Position numbers and translations under genes: made by a program. Positions 1-10,744 of a DNA stretch of 60,410 bases are shown here, piece by piece (position 1 is the stretch's first letter; every line of letters starts with the position of its first letter). The DNA lies in NCBI GenBank assembly GCA_023853785.1, contig JAJIRX010000108.1, positions 1 through 60,410 of the forward strand, written 5' to 3'. The notes below the pieces were generated by a model. The model saw nothing but the letters and a program-made list of their open reading frames with translations. It did not search any database and was not told the DNA's origin. Source of the stretch: Psilocybe azurescens (lineage: Eukaryota; Basidiomycota; Agaricomycetes; Agaricales; Agrocybaceae).

Positions 1-322
1 TATATCTACCCATCTTCACCCATACATCACTGGACTATATATCCTTGACTTCATCGATGGCGATGGAAAACGTGTCAGCAAGGCCGAAAACCTTGGTGTC
101 TATGACATTGGCCAATTTGGTAATCAAAAACCCACTGAAATAATACCGTTTGGGAATCTGTCAGATGGGAGTGGGCCACTCAATCAAACACTAGTCGATG
201 TGTATGTCTTGAATTCAGGAAGGGTGTGCCAGATTTGGCTTCGTGACACTAATGAACTGGTGAAAACTATTCGGTTCTTCTATGTCCCCACCACCCTGCA
301 AATGGAACCCCACATTGTTTGA
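1..322 (+). CDS. 3' end of an unrecognised protein-coding gene (partial)
   Basis: An open frame runs from base 2 to a TGA at 320-322, giving about 106 residues with normal amino-acid composition. The piece is soluble-looking: it has no membrane segment, is rich in Gly and Asp near its start (DFIDGDGKR) and ends in EPHIV. No family was recognised. The start and any upstream exons lie outside the window. The frame is uninterrupted, unlike many others here, so it is probably the last exon of a working gene. An intron inside the segment cannot be excluded. Confidence 0.5.
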   Translation, partial: ISTHLHPYITGLYILDFIDGDGKRVSKAENLGVYDIGQFGNQKPTEIIPFGNLSDGSGPLNQTLVDVYVLNSGRVCQIWLRDTNELVKTIRFFYVPTTLQMEPHIV

Positions 323-924
323 TGTGCTAGAATGAGACTGGGCCTAAAGGTAACGCACAACATCATCCTCAATCTCTGATGAGATCTCAAACATCCATTA
401 ACATTGATTCACTCGTTACAGGAATGGTTCAGGGAACTAGTAGCCTATCGATTCTGTCTCGCAAATGGACTTGAATGTGTAAAAGTGGCAGGAGAGAATG
501 CCAGCAATATCATTTAACAACTTAATACAAGTCTTTCAATCTTGTCAAGAACATCACCTAATCCACCCTGAGCAACCAATAATAAAATATATAAGTAGTA
601 GAGATACGACTTTCGCATGTGGCAAGCATGACTACAACCTCCCAAAGTAGCCCATACATGCAACCCTACGAAAGAAAGAAATCCAAAAATAAGAAACAGG
701 ATGCATACGCAAGTTAAGTATGATGGAAGACGACTACCCCTGGTATTCATTCTTCCTTCTCTCCTGGTAGAGTTCTATGCATCCGATGTCCTCTTCTGAC
801 CCCCTGGCTTTGCACCCGCTTCGCTAGTTCCCATCGTGTTTGAGCTCGTGGACGAGTGCCGGCCTCTTTCTATTCCAAGCTATAAAAGTACGATGGGTAG
901 GGAATCCGGTTCATATCCAGGTCG
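323..924. other. Intergenic stretch, no supported gene
   Basis: The stretch contains the 3' flank of the first gene and the 3' flank of the ATG13-like relic. Short open frames are present on both strands but none has coding character. The relic's extreme C-terminus may reach into 740-924, where a Ser/Gly-rich minus-strand frame is visible, but this could not be fixed. Confidence 0.4.
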
Positions 925-2515
925 TGTTTGCCGCTTTCTCGAGAAGGGAACCCAAGGCTGAGCCCGCGTAATGCGCGTGAGCTGCTGTCTCCACTCTCCT
1001 CAGCTCCGTCTCTGTTATCCGAGACAGACGTAGCAGTAGAAGTGGCACCTGTGCTGCTATCCTTCTGCCGGTCCTTCCGCCGCGTGCTCCCCGCTTATGC
1101 CCTCGAGGCTCTTGAGGAACCGCTCATTCATCTCCTTTAGCCTCTCATCCACCTCATTCTGGCTGGTAAGCATCGGGCCTCGATTTGGGGACGTTGAAAG
1201 CTGCGCAGCCGCTCCGCAGCGGACATCAGATGATGATTTGTGGCGTCGAAGTTGGGCAAATCGTGCAACGGCGGCAGCGACGCCATGTATCCGCCAGCAT
1301 CGTCATGAAGTCGCCGCTGTCGGTTGTCCATGTCCGTCTCTGCTTCCTGCTGTTTCGTCCCAGGTCGTTCTTTCTCCTTCCCTTTGGCTGAAGACTCTGA
1401 GGGCTCTAGATCACGCCCAAGACCACGTTCGTCGTATTGCCATCCATGCCTTTCTTGCTGCTCGAGTTGCTCTCGGTCTCGGTCCCTCTTCTCTCTTTCT
1501 TTCGCTCGGCCTGTGAGTGGCTTGCGTTCCTCGATGTCCTGAACGAATATGGAGATATCGTCGTCGTCGGTCCTAGCGCCGAGGAAGGAAGTAACACCCT
1601 TTATGGAAAGCAGTGCATTAGTAACGTGAAAAGGATCGAAGCAGCCCATGATGCGTTAAGAAAGGCAGGGTAGTTAACAAAGGAGAAACCTTCCAAGGAG
1701 ACTACGGTCCATGGTTCATACGCCAAGACGTGGCCGTCGAGTCACTATTCAGAGAGAGAGCTTATCGCGTTTAGAAGTTACACACTCTAACACACACAGC
1801 TCACTGCTGCTCGGCCACTCCAATCAAGTAAAAGGACCCCGCCAATCTATATAAGAGCACAACCAACAAAAAATGACACACCTCTTTCCTCCCCTCTTGC
1901 CCACCACCAGCACTAAGGCTGGTAGGAGTGCCTCGACCGCTCCTATTCCCGCTCCCAGGTGTGCTCGCACCGCCGCTGCCAACGCCTCTACCTTCAAGCC
2001 ACCCATGCCTCTACCTCCCCTGTTGGCAGAGCCAGATCTAGATCCAGGAGCAGGAATTCCCGTCCCACCGCCCACACTGCCCACATAGCGATGCCCAAAG
2101 CTGCTCGAATATCTCTTCCTCGGGGGCATAGGGACGGGCATAGGCAGATACTCATACTCTCCCTCTCTGCTTCCGCTTCCACCAGCTCCTCCAACACCTC
2201 CGCCTACACCCGACCCCTGTCCGAAGCTGTGCAAGCTCGACCTCCTATCCCGATCTCTCTCTGAGCTGGCCCCGCTTTCACTAGTCATAGGCCGTCTATC
2301 ACCCAGACTCGACGGCGAAAATGTGGTCGCACTCGCAGGCGGCGACGGGTGGGCGAACCCTGTACTCATCGGCGAAGGAGGAAGGCGGGCCGGGTTCCTG
2401 ATAGGCGAATGGGTCGTTCCAGAGAGGGCGGAAGGCTAATGCGGCGTAGAGTTGCTCCGAAGACCAGTCGATAAAGACGATCGGGATGCCCGCGCCTTTA
2501 AAGTCATGCATATTT
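925..2515 (-). pseudogene. ATG13: Decayed C-terminal half of autophagy protein Atg13
   Basis: Three Atg13 C-terminal hallmarks lie in order on the minus strand. They are a Ser/Pro-rich stretch with PPRKRYSSSFGHRY (about 2110-2150), the acidic motif TDDDDISIFVQDIEERKPL (about 1510-1580) and the terminal helix EVDERLKEMNERFLKSLEGI (about 1092-1155). Atg13 is the regulatory subunit of the Atg1 kinase complex that starts autophagosome formation. The N-terminal HORMA domain of about 270 residues is absent. The reading frame is broken by an in-frame TAG at 2436-2438, where CAG would give Gln, by a frame change near 2000 and by another near 1083. It follows a decayed kinase on the same strand without a clear gap. 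Family assignment is fairly secure; being non-functional is an inference from the missing domain and the lesions. Confidence 0.6.
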
Positions 2516-2554
2516 CGCATAATAAGCGAATCAAATAACTACATCGGGTGTTCA

Positions 2555-4336
2555 GCATTCTGATTCAACCATCTGTTTCATAAGAAAGACGTACCATGGA
2601 ACCCAGACGAAGGAATTGCCTGCGTCGTAGTGCCGCACGACGTATTGTGCTCGTCCGCGGAAGCGTAGCATACGGCGAGTGTGCCCCAAGAAAATCCGAT
2701 GAAGCTGGACACTGAGTTTGACGTGTCCTTCCATGAAGCAGCAAGGGAAACATTAGGACAGAGTGACGCAGAATCATCATATGGTTGATCTGCAAGTGCG
2801 GTATCAGGTTGTGCAGGTTGTTCAGGTGTGCTGTAAGTAAATTGAGGAGATGCAAGCCTGACGGCGCTGGTTCTGCGGTGAAAATAGTTTTAATACAAGA
2901 AGCGGTCTTGATGAAATAATCGTACCGTTTGAAAGAGTTGTCCAGCTAACTCCGTCGAATAGTGGATGATCTGTGATCTCCATTACGTTTCGACGACCTA
3001 GACATTGTTTTGCATGTGTTAGTAACCTTCAAAGCAGTTGTAAGTATACAATTCACAGTCCATGTGCAAAGCCCTCACCGACGTAAAAATGTTGTTGATA
3101 TTCATGTGAGATGTCCACCTTTTGATCGAACCGTAGACTTTTCTTGAAGAGAAGAAATGATTAATACGTGGACTAGATTTCATGGCAAATAAAAGCTACC
3201 TCATGGTTCAATGTCTGCCTGATGTCGGTCGCAAAGAACGGAGCAACGCCGTATACCATTTCGTAAAGCATCGCACCCAGACTCCACCAATATGTCTCAA
3301 CGCCATATCCTTTTGTCTCCTTCGAGTTTCCGAATTTTACAGGTTCGTCTTCGTCCTCCATCTCCAGCGCTACAAAAACTTCCTCATGCGCCTGCAGAAT
3401 CTCGGGAGATATGTAATCACATGTGCCGCACGGAACGAGGCAATATCGCTTGGCAATGAGTTGACTTCCATCTGGATTGGGAGGTAGCAAAGGAGTAGAA
3501 GACCCAAAATCGATGAGTTGGATATGTGCATCTGGCGTCAAGACGAAATTGTGGGGTTTGATATCTCTATACCGAACATCAGATGAGACGATTTCTGGAG
3601 TCAGTGGAACGTACCGATGTACGAAACCCTGCAGATGGCACCAATGGATTGCGCTGATGATTTGAGGAATCCACCACATCATATCGGACTCGAGCACCCG
3701 GCCGTCGTGAGGACTTGATTCAAGAACGTCCCAAAGGGTACCACCTTCCGCGTAACCCATGACAAGACTTAGATGCGTTGGAGTTTGAAATGCACAGAGA
3801 AGGTGCGGAACCAGGGTGCGTCGGATTTCAAAACTTGAAGAAAAATATGTTGTTCGAATTGAGGAGAACATTGCTACGATATCAACTTCAGATCATTGAC
3901 CATGCTTGTATAAGTAGCAATACGAACATCTCTCGTCCGTAAAGCAAATTTCTTCTGGATCGATTTGCGCACATAGACGCAGTTGTCCAATTTGCATGTA
4001 ACAACATTAATCTGCATGCCAACAAAAATTGGTGAGAAATTGAGAGCAAAGCGAAACAACAGACCGTACCACGCCAAACTGACCATACTCCAGTGTTCCA
4101 ACAACGTCCAACTCTCTATCTTTGAATCGTAAAGCGTCGACCTCCGTTGTCTTGGCTATCGGCCTCATGAGGTCCTGATACTCTAACTTCTGATTCACCG
4201 CAGGCTCACCTGTCTTCCCAATCACGCTCTGACCATGCATAAGACGATCAAGTGCCAGTCCTTCTGCATCGTCGTCTCCCTCGGTTTTGAGCAACAACGC
4301 CAACCGGTTTTTCCGCTGGTGCCATGAGAGAGACAT
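2555..4336 (-). pseudogene. Decayed AGC-family (DMPK/MRCK-like) Ser/Thr protein kinase
   Basis: Starting at ATG 4334-4336, the minus strand encodes a kinase in several exons: the Gly-rich loop (EYGQFGV), hinge region, catalytic loop HRDIKPHN (split by an intron at 3567-3614), the metal-binding LIDFGSS, SPEIL, a WWSLGAMLYEM helix and the AGC tail piece DHPLFDGVSWTTL, followed by a SSFIGFSWG motif. This order matches the fungal AGC/DMPK kinases. The gene is damaged. A one-base frame change sits near 3808-3815, just before the VPHLLCAFQ segment. Another near 2675-2688 joins the FSWG motif directly to HSPYATLPRTSTIRR, apparently with internal sequence lost. The usual Asp in DWWSLG reads Tyr here. 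The conserved tail is missing and the ATG13-like relic follows. Upstream promoter sequence up to 4510 looks ordinary. Confidence 0.65.
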
Positions 4337-4601
4337 GCATCAGGCCTTTGCGCGACGTGAATGAAATGTACGCTCCCGTAACCTAGACCAGGGCCTAAGA
4401 AATACAGCGAATGGTGGTGCCCGCCAAAGGCCGCCTTCACTGGCAATAAATGGCCTGCAGGTTGAACATGGTTACGTAACATCTCGTGGGCGATGATCGG
4501 GCCGCCCACACGCCTGTATCTATATATAGCCGCGCGCGTTGTTGAAGCGCTAACGCCTCCGTGACTACTTATTCATATCTTCCTCAACATTCTTGTATAT
4601 G

Positions 4602-4671
4602 TCGTGTATGGTGCAATGGCTAACATTGCCGCCTTTCACGCGGTAGCTCGGGATTCGATCCCCGCACGCGA
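4602..4671 (+). tRNA. tRNA-Glu(UUC)-like gene, probably degenerate
   Basis: A B-box-like GATTCGATC, a D-arm (GGTGCAATGGCTAAC) and an anticodon arm with loop CTTTCAC give anticodon TTC (Glu) on a good 5-bp stem. The acceptor stem pairs five or six of seven bases. The T-arm is out of register: closing its stem needs a six-base loop or an A-C mismatch, as if one base had been lost. It may be a tRNA pseudogene or carry an assembly error. No CCA is encoded, as expected for eukaryotes. A T-run at 4675-4678 just downstream could serve as the Pol III terminator. Confidence 0.5.
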
Positions 4672-4689
4672 ATCCTTTTGAATATATTT

Positions 4690-5750
4690 ATCTTTTTATG
4701 CTTCGATACAGGGGCTTTGGAGCCTAAAAGATACTCCAACAAAGACAGATTGTTGCATTGATTTTGGGAGGTTAATTGTGCCTGGCTCTACTCCAGTATC
4801 ATAGACCTCTTAGTCATTCAGATTCTGATAACAGACATTAAGCTTCTTTCATTTCTATTTCTTTATGCATAAACGGAATCGCTTCCTCGTCAAGAAAAGC
4901 CGATAGAGAATCTGGTATGATGTATCAACTTTTTATCTCGCTTTACTCTAACTCATATTCATCTACTCCTCAAGGTGGTTTCATGGTACTTTGTCTCCTT
5001 TCGTTCATGGTGTATCTGCCGGTCGTTGATATGTAAGTATTTACAAACTCCATCCGAATTCTGATTCTCTAAACCAACAACGCTGGATAGGGCTGCGTCC
5101 TATCGCAAGAAGGATGTGGAGCATTATATCTCGGCTAGATTTTCCTTCCTCATCAGCATATGTGCCTGATACAATGCATACGCTGCGTAGATCCGGTCAA
5201 TAACAACAACGTCGATGCTTCCAGTCAGCGTCATTTACATTCTGTTGGACCCTTCATCCATGTACAGATCCCCAGTGTGCGCAAACACGACAAATTTAGG
5301 TGGCATAATCGACGATCGTTGCACAACAGCTACCCTCGTGTTGCTTCTGAAAGGCGTTTCGGTTATGACGTGTAAGTCCTCAGATTCATTCTTTCATACC
5401 AGTCAAAATCAATGTTCATCATATGTATTATCCAAAGGCGCCGTTGCTCTTTTCATGACCCGGAGGTTTCCGTCTCAGATCCCACAAGTCAAACCTCTTC
5501 CATATATCGTGATCGTAGAGCACAAGGCACGATTATCGCCACGATTTTCTATTTGTTTCTGACTTACGTCTATCGGCATGCGTAGTATTGCTGTACTTCC
5601 TCTGAATACTGCACGCTGGCTTCGCACTCCTAGCAGGACTAGGAGGAGAGGCTGTTATTGGTAACAGATTCTGTGTATTAAATTTTGATACGCCATTGTT
5701 CTCGATTTACAGAGTTGGCCGGCTTTAAGCAAACTTCTAGAAACAGAAAT
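4690..5750. other. Intergenic, no supported gene
   Basis: Two overlapping plus-strand open frames (5160-5375 and 5215-5562) have hydrophobic patches but no recognisable domain. The intron-like sites around them do not join into a sensible protein. It may hold a decayed membrane-protein gene. Nothing further can be supported. Confidence 0.3.
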
Positions 5751-5752
5751 TA

Positions 5753-6235
5753 TCAACTATCAAAATTAACCGCTCTAGTAACATCCGACCACTCATCGAG
5801 CACAGTCATCAACCTCCCGCACTTGTTCTTAAGATCTATCTCAGCATCCTCTCCCAGTATCAGATAATTGGGCCACGGGCGGCCTTTAGCCCTGCCTTCT
5901 CCCGTCACCACATCGACATTAGCTTTCACAGCTTTGTCGGGGTCGCCTTTTCTGTGCCAGAAATGGAGCCGAATCTAGCTTCGCTAACTTGGCGAAGCTT
6001 GTCGTAAGCTGGGATCGGGTTGTCGGTAAAGTACGAATGCCCGTAGATCCCTTCCGTTCTAAATGAACCTGGGGCCACGAGAAGAACTTTAATATTGAAC
6101 TCGGTGAGCTCTGTTGTTAGAGTCTCTGTTATAGCTGTAGGATATGATTGAAGTCAGTGTCATTCTTTGATGAAACTGAGAAGAGAATAGTACCATGGAT
6201 AGCGGCTTTAGACGCTGCATAAGATCCTGGAAAGA
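5753..6235 (-). pseudogene. 3' relic of a short-chain dehydrogenase/reductase (SDR)
   Basis: The minus strand preserves the catalytic YAASKAAIHG (Y-x3-K, about 6195-6230), an intron beginning GTACTATTC, and then the C-terminal half with FNIKVLLVAPGSFRTEGIY and WPNYLILGEDAE, ending at a TGA at 5753-5755. The N-terminal Rossmann fold (TGxxxGxG and NNAG) is missing. A one-base frame change lies around 5925-5935, in the segment after the GSISGTEK motif. It belongs to the same SDR subfamily as the gene at 38458-39549, with the same exon border after the YxxxK motif. Without the cofactor site it cannot be a working enzyme. Confidence 0.65.
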
Positions 6236-6670
6236 AGGATAGTAACTATAACCTCAGTCAACGGTATGTTGTTGAAGATGTACCGAGCTGCTCTTGGCAG
6301 GGCAGTCGCATACATCACATGATCAGTAGGCAACACTATTAGGCGTAGGTGTTCTTTGGTGCATAGAGACTGTATAATCGGTAGTGGATTGTGTCTGTGT
6401 GTGTGGACATTTGTGTTTACATCTTAACTTATCTTACATTTTCATATATATGCATCTTCTGTACCTAAATAAATTATCCCAGTTCACCAAGACTCAAAGG
6501 ACAAGGGTTTTCATTGAATATTCTCCGCGCTTGTAGCTGTCTGGATTTGTTGAATTAGTCAAAGGGAGCAGAAGTGAATGGGATCTGGTGTGTACCATCA
6601 GGTCGCCTCTTGTCCTTGGGTTGATATTGAAAAAATATTGGGGACAGAGCATAGATGTTACAACGAATGT

Positions 6671-6716
6671 TTTTCTTTTCTTTTTCTTTTCTTTTCCTTT
6701 TCTTTTCCTTTTCCTT
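6671..6716. repeat. Pyrimidine-rich (CTTTT)n-like microsatellite
   Basis: About 46 bases of imperfect CTTTT/CCTTT units on the plus strand. Open frames across it are low-complexity artefacts. Confidence 0.7.
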
Positions 6717-6727
6717 GTCATCCTTTA

Positions 6728-6895
6728 CATCATTGATATGTCATCATATGTTCTGATGAACTTCGCTTTCCATCATATCTATGAAACTCCATCATATCTC
6801 TGATGGACATTCTCACTTCTATCTTTTATGATACATCTTTTGATGAATGTTTGATCTGTTTCCTCTATTCTTATATACATCTGTTGATGAACATT
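6728..6895 (+). repeat. Degenerate short tandem repeat (CATCATAT...GATGAACT type)
   Basis: At least five imperfect units of roughly 30 bases share a core of ATCATAT or TACATCT, then CTGATGAAC or TTGATGAA. They lie just upstream of the gypsy-like element, where a retrotransposon U3 enhancer would be. No second LTR was found, so assignment to the element is an inference. Confidence 0.5.
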
Positions 6896-7121
6896 TAGTC
6901 TTGTTTCAACTTGCTGTACAGTTCATAGTATTTATACCAGGAAGGATCCATTGTATTCTTTAGCTAGTTCTTGAGAATCCAACCTGCTTAACCTGCTCAA
7001 CTCAAACTTGAACTTGTTCTTGTAAACGATTGGTGGTTAGATTACGCACACTGCGTGATTCTAACTTGAGATCATAACAAAAGAACTAGCTTCTCACTCT
7101 ACCATACTGCTTCATCCACAA

Positions 7122-7136
7122 GCGGTATCGGGAGCC
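7122..7136 (+). other. Possible primer-binding site of the gypsy-like element
   Basis: GCGGTATCGGGAGCC resembles TGGTATCAGAGC, the sequence complementary to the 3' end of initiator methionyl-tRNA used by many LTR retrotransposons. It follows ...CCACA, a plausible LTR end (CA), and lies 14 bases before the gag ATG. It matches at most positions but not all. Confidence 0.4.
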
Positions 7137-7149
7137 TGAACCAGACACC

Positions 7150-8249
7150 ATGACATCTCGACGCGGAACCTTCTCCACAAACTACGACACCGACGACAGT
7201 GGTGAACAAACACCTACATCAGACATTCAACCCACTACCCAAACTCCAGGACTATCGTCAGGAGAAGAATACTTCACCGACACCTCTGAAACCTCTGAAC
7301 CAAATGAACCACAAATGGTTGACCAACAAATGACGATCGACACCCCGAAGGCAAGGGAACTCTCTCTTAGCAAACCTACGCCCTTCAACGGCGAACGGTT
7401 TAAAAGCAAGAAATTCCTGCAAGAATGTATCCTCTATATGGGGATCAACAAAGACGTCTACGACACTGAACCAAAACGGATTGCGTTCATTCTCTCTTAC
7501 ATGCAAGAAGGGAACGCGGTCGTTTGGAAACAACAATTCGTCCAGAACAAACTGAACCTCGACACAGGGGACATTGACTTACCGACATACAAGGAATTTA
7601 TCAACGAATTCCAGAAGGCATTCAAGCCAGAAGAAGAAGACATTGATGCATTGGACAAATTGAAAATGCTTCGACAAAAGAACCTGACCGCCGAACAACT
7701 AGTAACCAAGTTCAAACTACTGGTTGGAGAGGCGGGGATGTCTAATGACTCTGACACTGCAAATAAACTCCTGATCGAAAAGTTCAAAACAGCGCTAAAT
7801 CCGGGCGCTAGTACAGAAGATCATCCAGTCCGAGAAGAGGCCCACCAAGATCGGAAGAATGGTACGACAAAGCCATGACTTTCGATAGGAGCTATCGACT
7901 CGCTATGGCAATAAAAGGCCCATTTCAATCGAACGCACGATTCATCCCCAGATCTGCGCCCAAAAAGGGACCCCTTTGCAATGGATGTTGACATCATGAC
8001 CACCGAAGAACGAACAAGCCTTATGAAAAAGGGGGCTTGTTTCAGATGCAAACAACCAGGACATCTCGCTGTAGATTGCCCTCTGAAGAAAAGAACAATC
8101 CTTTCATACCAAAGGAAGTGCCGAAAAAGAAATGGACAGCAAAGGACCTTCATGCCCATATCCGGGAGTTGAACATGGAGGAGAGAGAGGAACTGGCAAA
8201 CTTGGCAATGGGAGACCAGGAAGAGGATACCAACACTGAGGATTTTTGA
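7150..8249 (+). pseudogene. Gag polyprotein fragment with CCHC zinc knuckle (frameshifted)
   Basis: From ATG 7150 the protein has a Thr/Ser/Pro-rich acidic head (residues 1-60) and a retrotransposon capsid-like region with FNGERFKSKKFL, VVWKQQF, FINEFQKAF and LRQKNLTAEQLVTKF (residues about 80-190). The frame closes at 7878. The expected continuation (EEWYDKAMTFDR) lies in another frame from about 7850. A third frame gives the zinc knuckle CFRCKQPGHLAVDC, of C-x2-C-x4-H-x4-C form, which binds RNA in Gag proteins. At least two frame changes make it non-functional. Confidence 0.65.
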
Positions 8250-8391
8250 AACAGAGAACCGAATCGACATCGGTCTCTCCATGATTAGGCATCTATTCTG
8301 TATTTATGGCTATACTCGAGAATAAATCTATGCATTTACCAATTTCTTTCTCTGACATAAAAACGGAAAGCCACAAATCGTTGAAACCTCG

Positions 8392-8975
8392 GGTCTAATT
8401 GACTCTGGAGCTGGGGAAAATTCATCGACCAAAACTACGCTAGGAAACTAGGACTCGAACAAAAGACCTTGAAGAAAAACCTCACGGTATACAACGTGGA
8501 CGGAACTCTCAACAAAAGAGGAACAATTTCTACCTTTGTAGAACTCAATCTCACCATTGGGAACAGAAAAAACAAGGAAATTCTATTTGTCTCTGGACTA
8601 GGACAACAAAAATTATTTTAGGACTACCTTGGCTTCAAAAGCTAAACCCTGACATTGATTGGGAAACTGGAAAAATTAAATGGAGAGTTTCCAAATCCAT
8701 CCGCACTACCACTATGGAAGAAGAACTGGAAGAAACTGAACCAATCATGGACATCACGAACACCACGGACGCCCCGCTTGAGGACTTCAATGCTTTGGTA
8801 ATAGATTTTATCAAAGCAAAAGACTCTGAAGAAATGGACCAGGCATGGATCAACACGAAAACCACGGCTTCACAAACTCTGGCAATGGAACATGAAAACA
8901 TTGCAATGTGTCCCGATATAGCAAAAGCTGCATTTGAGGCTGGGGATCAGCTTCCGCCTCTAGATTCACAATCTT
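8392..8975 (+). pseudogene. Retropepsin / start of pol fragment
   Basis: The active-site triplet appears in LIDSGAG near 8396. It is followed in other frames by YARKLGLEQ, LTVYNVDGTLNKRG and ILGLPWLQKLNPDIDW, the typical end of a gypsy protease before the reverse transcriptase. Three frame changes were noted. An acidic tail (8714-8977) is open but leads into unrelated sequence. Confidence 0.6.
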
Positions 8976-8977
8976 GA

Positions 8978-9422
8978 TATCAATGCGCCTAGATCCAAAA
9001 TTCTTGGTGGAGAATGATCCAATTAAAACACCATCAACCATAGCTTCTCTGCCAGGGGCCATCAGCCTTGTTCATTGCATTTGATTGATTCTCACCTAAA
9101 TGATGGAAGCAAGAAAAACTAATTGAGAAAGGAAAGTGAAGACTCAATAAAATAGGCAAGAAATGATTTGTTGGAATATAGCACTCAGGAGTTGATTCTG
9201 TGAGGAGTCGACAAAAATACCAACAGTTTATATACGAGTAACGGGTGGCTAACAAATTGAGGCGGACACAAATGCTTAAGGAGGATGACTCGAAAAAGTA
9301 AAAATAGAGAGAAGCTAAGCACGAGCAACCCATCACAAATTTAAAACTTGACGGCATATCTTAATAATTTTACCGATCCAATTTGGATCAGTACTAGTAC
9401 CTGCAATTTGAAAACGGACCCC
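8978..9422. other. Intergenic, no supported gene
   Basis: AT-rich sequence between the retroelement remains and the SKN1/KRE6 relic. No LTR, tRNA or coding frame was recognised. Confidence 0.4.
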
Positions 9423-10295
9423 AGCCCGCTCGTCGACGCACCCGCCTCTCATTCAGGCTCCTCCAGCTCACATAGCAGCCCAGGCTCTTCCCCAGCCGCA
9501 ATACGCAGACTACATCCCAAACCTGCAACAACAACAGGTGCAACTCCACTCGCCCGGCACGCCGATGCACCTCGAAGACTCGCGGCTCCTCGCCGTCTTT
9601 GCGTCCCAGTCGCCCTCGCCCCTCCCCGCTCCCCCAGTCCAAGGCCAGCTGTTCGCTCCGCAAGCTTAAGGCCACAATCCATTCATAGCTTTGTGCGTAG
9701 TAAGTACTGTCATGTCCCGTCGCGCCCCGTGTTCCGTAGGTCGATCACGCTGTTCCCGGCTCACAACATCAACAACTCATCCTCATCATCGTCACCGCGA
9801 CAAGGGGGCAGTCCTATGCGCTTCTTGCCGGCTGCTGCTGACGAAGGCGTGTTTGCCACGCTCGAGTTGGGTCCCAATAGCAGCGGCTTCCCCCTGTGCG
9901 ATGGGTACAAAGGGTGCAGGTGCTGTACCGGCTCGCTGACGATCCCCGTACTAGTGCGAGCAGACATTCGCGGCCTGCGTCCGGCTCAGCAGCCTCCTCC
10001 AATTCAAATGCGAAGGACCCACTCCTCTTCTCACCACGCGTCCCCTCGTCACCCTGGTGCTCTATCGCCCCACTGAGGATACCCGGGCCCATTCCTTCTC
10101 TTCATCACCGACATATGCACCCGGCGGTGCATATAATTAATCACCACCATAGATTCGGTGACAAAGCTGGTACGCTTCCTTTTCTCTCTTTCAATTCGAT
10201 CTCTCATGTTCTACGCTTTGCATGAACCTCACAGGTTCGACGGCACCGTTTACGACAGCGGAGGGCCACGAGCTGATATACCGCTCGGTACATGT
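9423..10295 (+). pseudogene. Scrambled partial copy of the SKN1/KRE6 gene
   Basis: Bases 9423-10070 align in order with 21073-21700 of the intact gene downstream. Matches include the coding of [13 protein letters not shown], the CGGCACGCCGATGC stretch, the ADEGVFATL segment and a KDPLL piece. At about 10160-10290 a segment matches the intact gene's exon 3/exon 4 junction, including the intron (coding for SVTT..AG and for the stretch before LTYRSG). Everything between, including the transmembrane segment and the start of the GH16 fold, is lost, and frames shift repeatedly. A stop replaces part of the Ala/Gln linker near 9666. The relic lies on the same strand as the intact gene, about 11.6 kb upstream. 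It looks like an old duplicate that suffered internal deletions. Confidence 0.75.
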
Positions 10296-10744
10296 TTTAT
10301 GTCTCCCACCTACCCTCTCCTCAGTCAATGTCAACTTTAATCTAGGCCCTCAACACAAAAAGAGAATACTAAATATCTACGGTGTCGTCTAGGAGATGAG
10401 GGCGGTCAGTAACCTGAACACCAATCACATAAGGTGAGCACACTTACCTCCTACAGGAACCTCACTAACCGAATCCGAACATGTTAGGCTTTCATAGCAG
10501 TGCGCAAACAACAGCGTATGATACAGGCTCACCAGGGACAAGGAACGACACAGCGTGCCCAGCGGGTCGAGTGCAGGGTTCTGGCGAGAGAACAGGCAGT
10601 CAGCGGACAGTGTAAGTGTAACACATGAATGGTGAATGATACATATACTCGTTTGTGGACTGATGTGCTGCTAGTCGTTCAGGGTGTCTGCAGCGTCAAG
10701 GCGCGCAACATGAATGGTGCACTGGTTATGAGCTATCTAATGGA
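10296..10744. other. Intergenic, no supported gene
   Basis: No recognised coding frame. It may include further debris of the SKN1/KRE6 relic. Confidence 0.35.

Larger units (their letters stand above)
7122..8975 (+). mobile_element. Truncated Ty3/gypsy-like LTR retrotransposon (gag and protease remains)
   Basis: A gag-like frame (7150-7878), a zinc knuckle (8034-8075) and a retropepsin region (about 8392-8640) lie in retrotransposon order. Reverse transcriptase, RNase H and integrase are absent, and sequence identity fades out by about 8975. No 3' LTR was recognised. The frame changes several times. It is a dead 5' fragment of a Ty3/gypsy-type element, the commonest retroelement group in basidiomycetes. 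Confidence 0.7.

Noticed and set aside
5160..5562. Two overlapping ORFs suggestive of a 7-membrane-segment protein
   Set aside because: Neither frame carries the conserved motifs of such families and no splicing scheme joins them.
6671..6716. Pyrimidine run as a polypurine tract of the retroelement
   Set aside because: It lies upstream of gag and is pyrimidine-rich on the coding strand, the wrong place and strand for a 3' polypurine tract.
9348..10076. Long plus-strand ORF rich in Pro, Arg and Ser across the SKN1/KRE6 relic
   Set aside because: It is the shadow of the relic in another frame. The frame homologous to the intact gene is broken.
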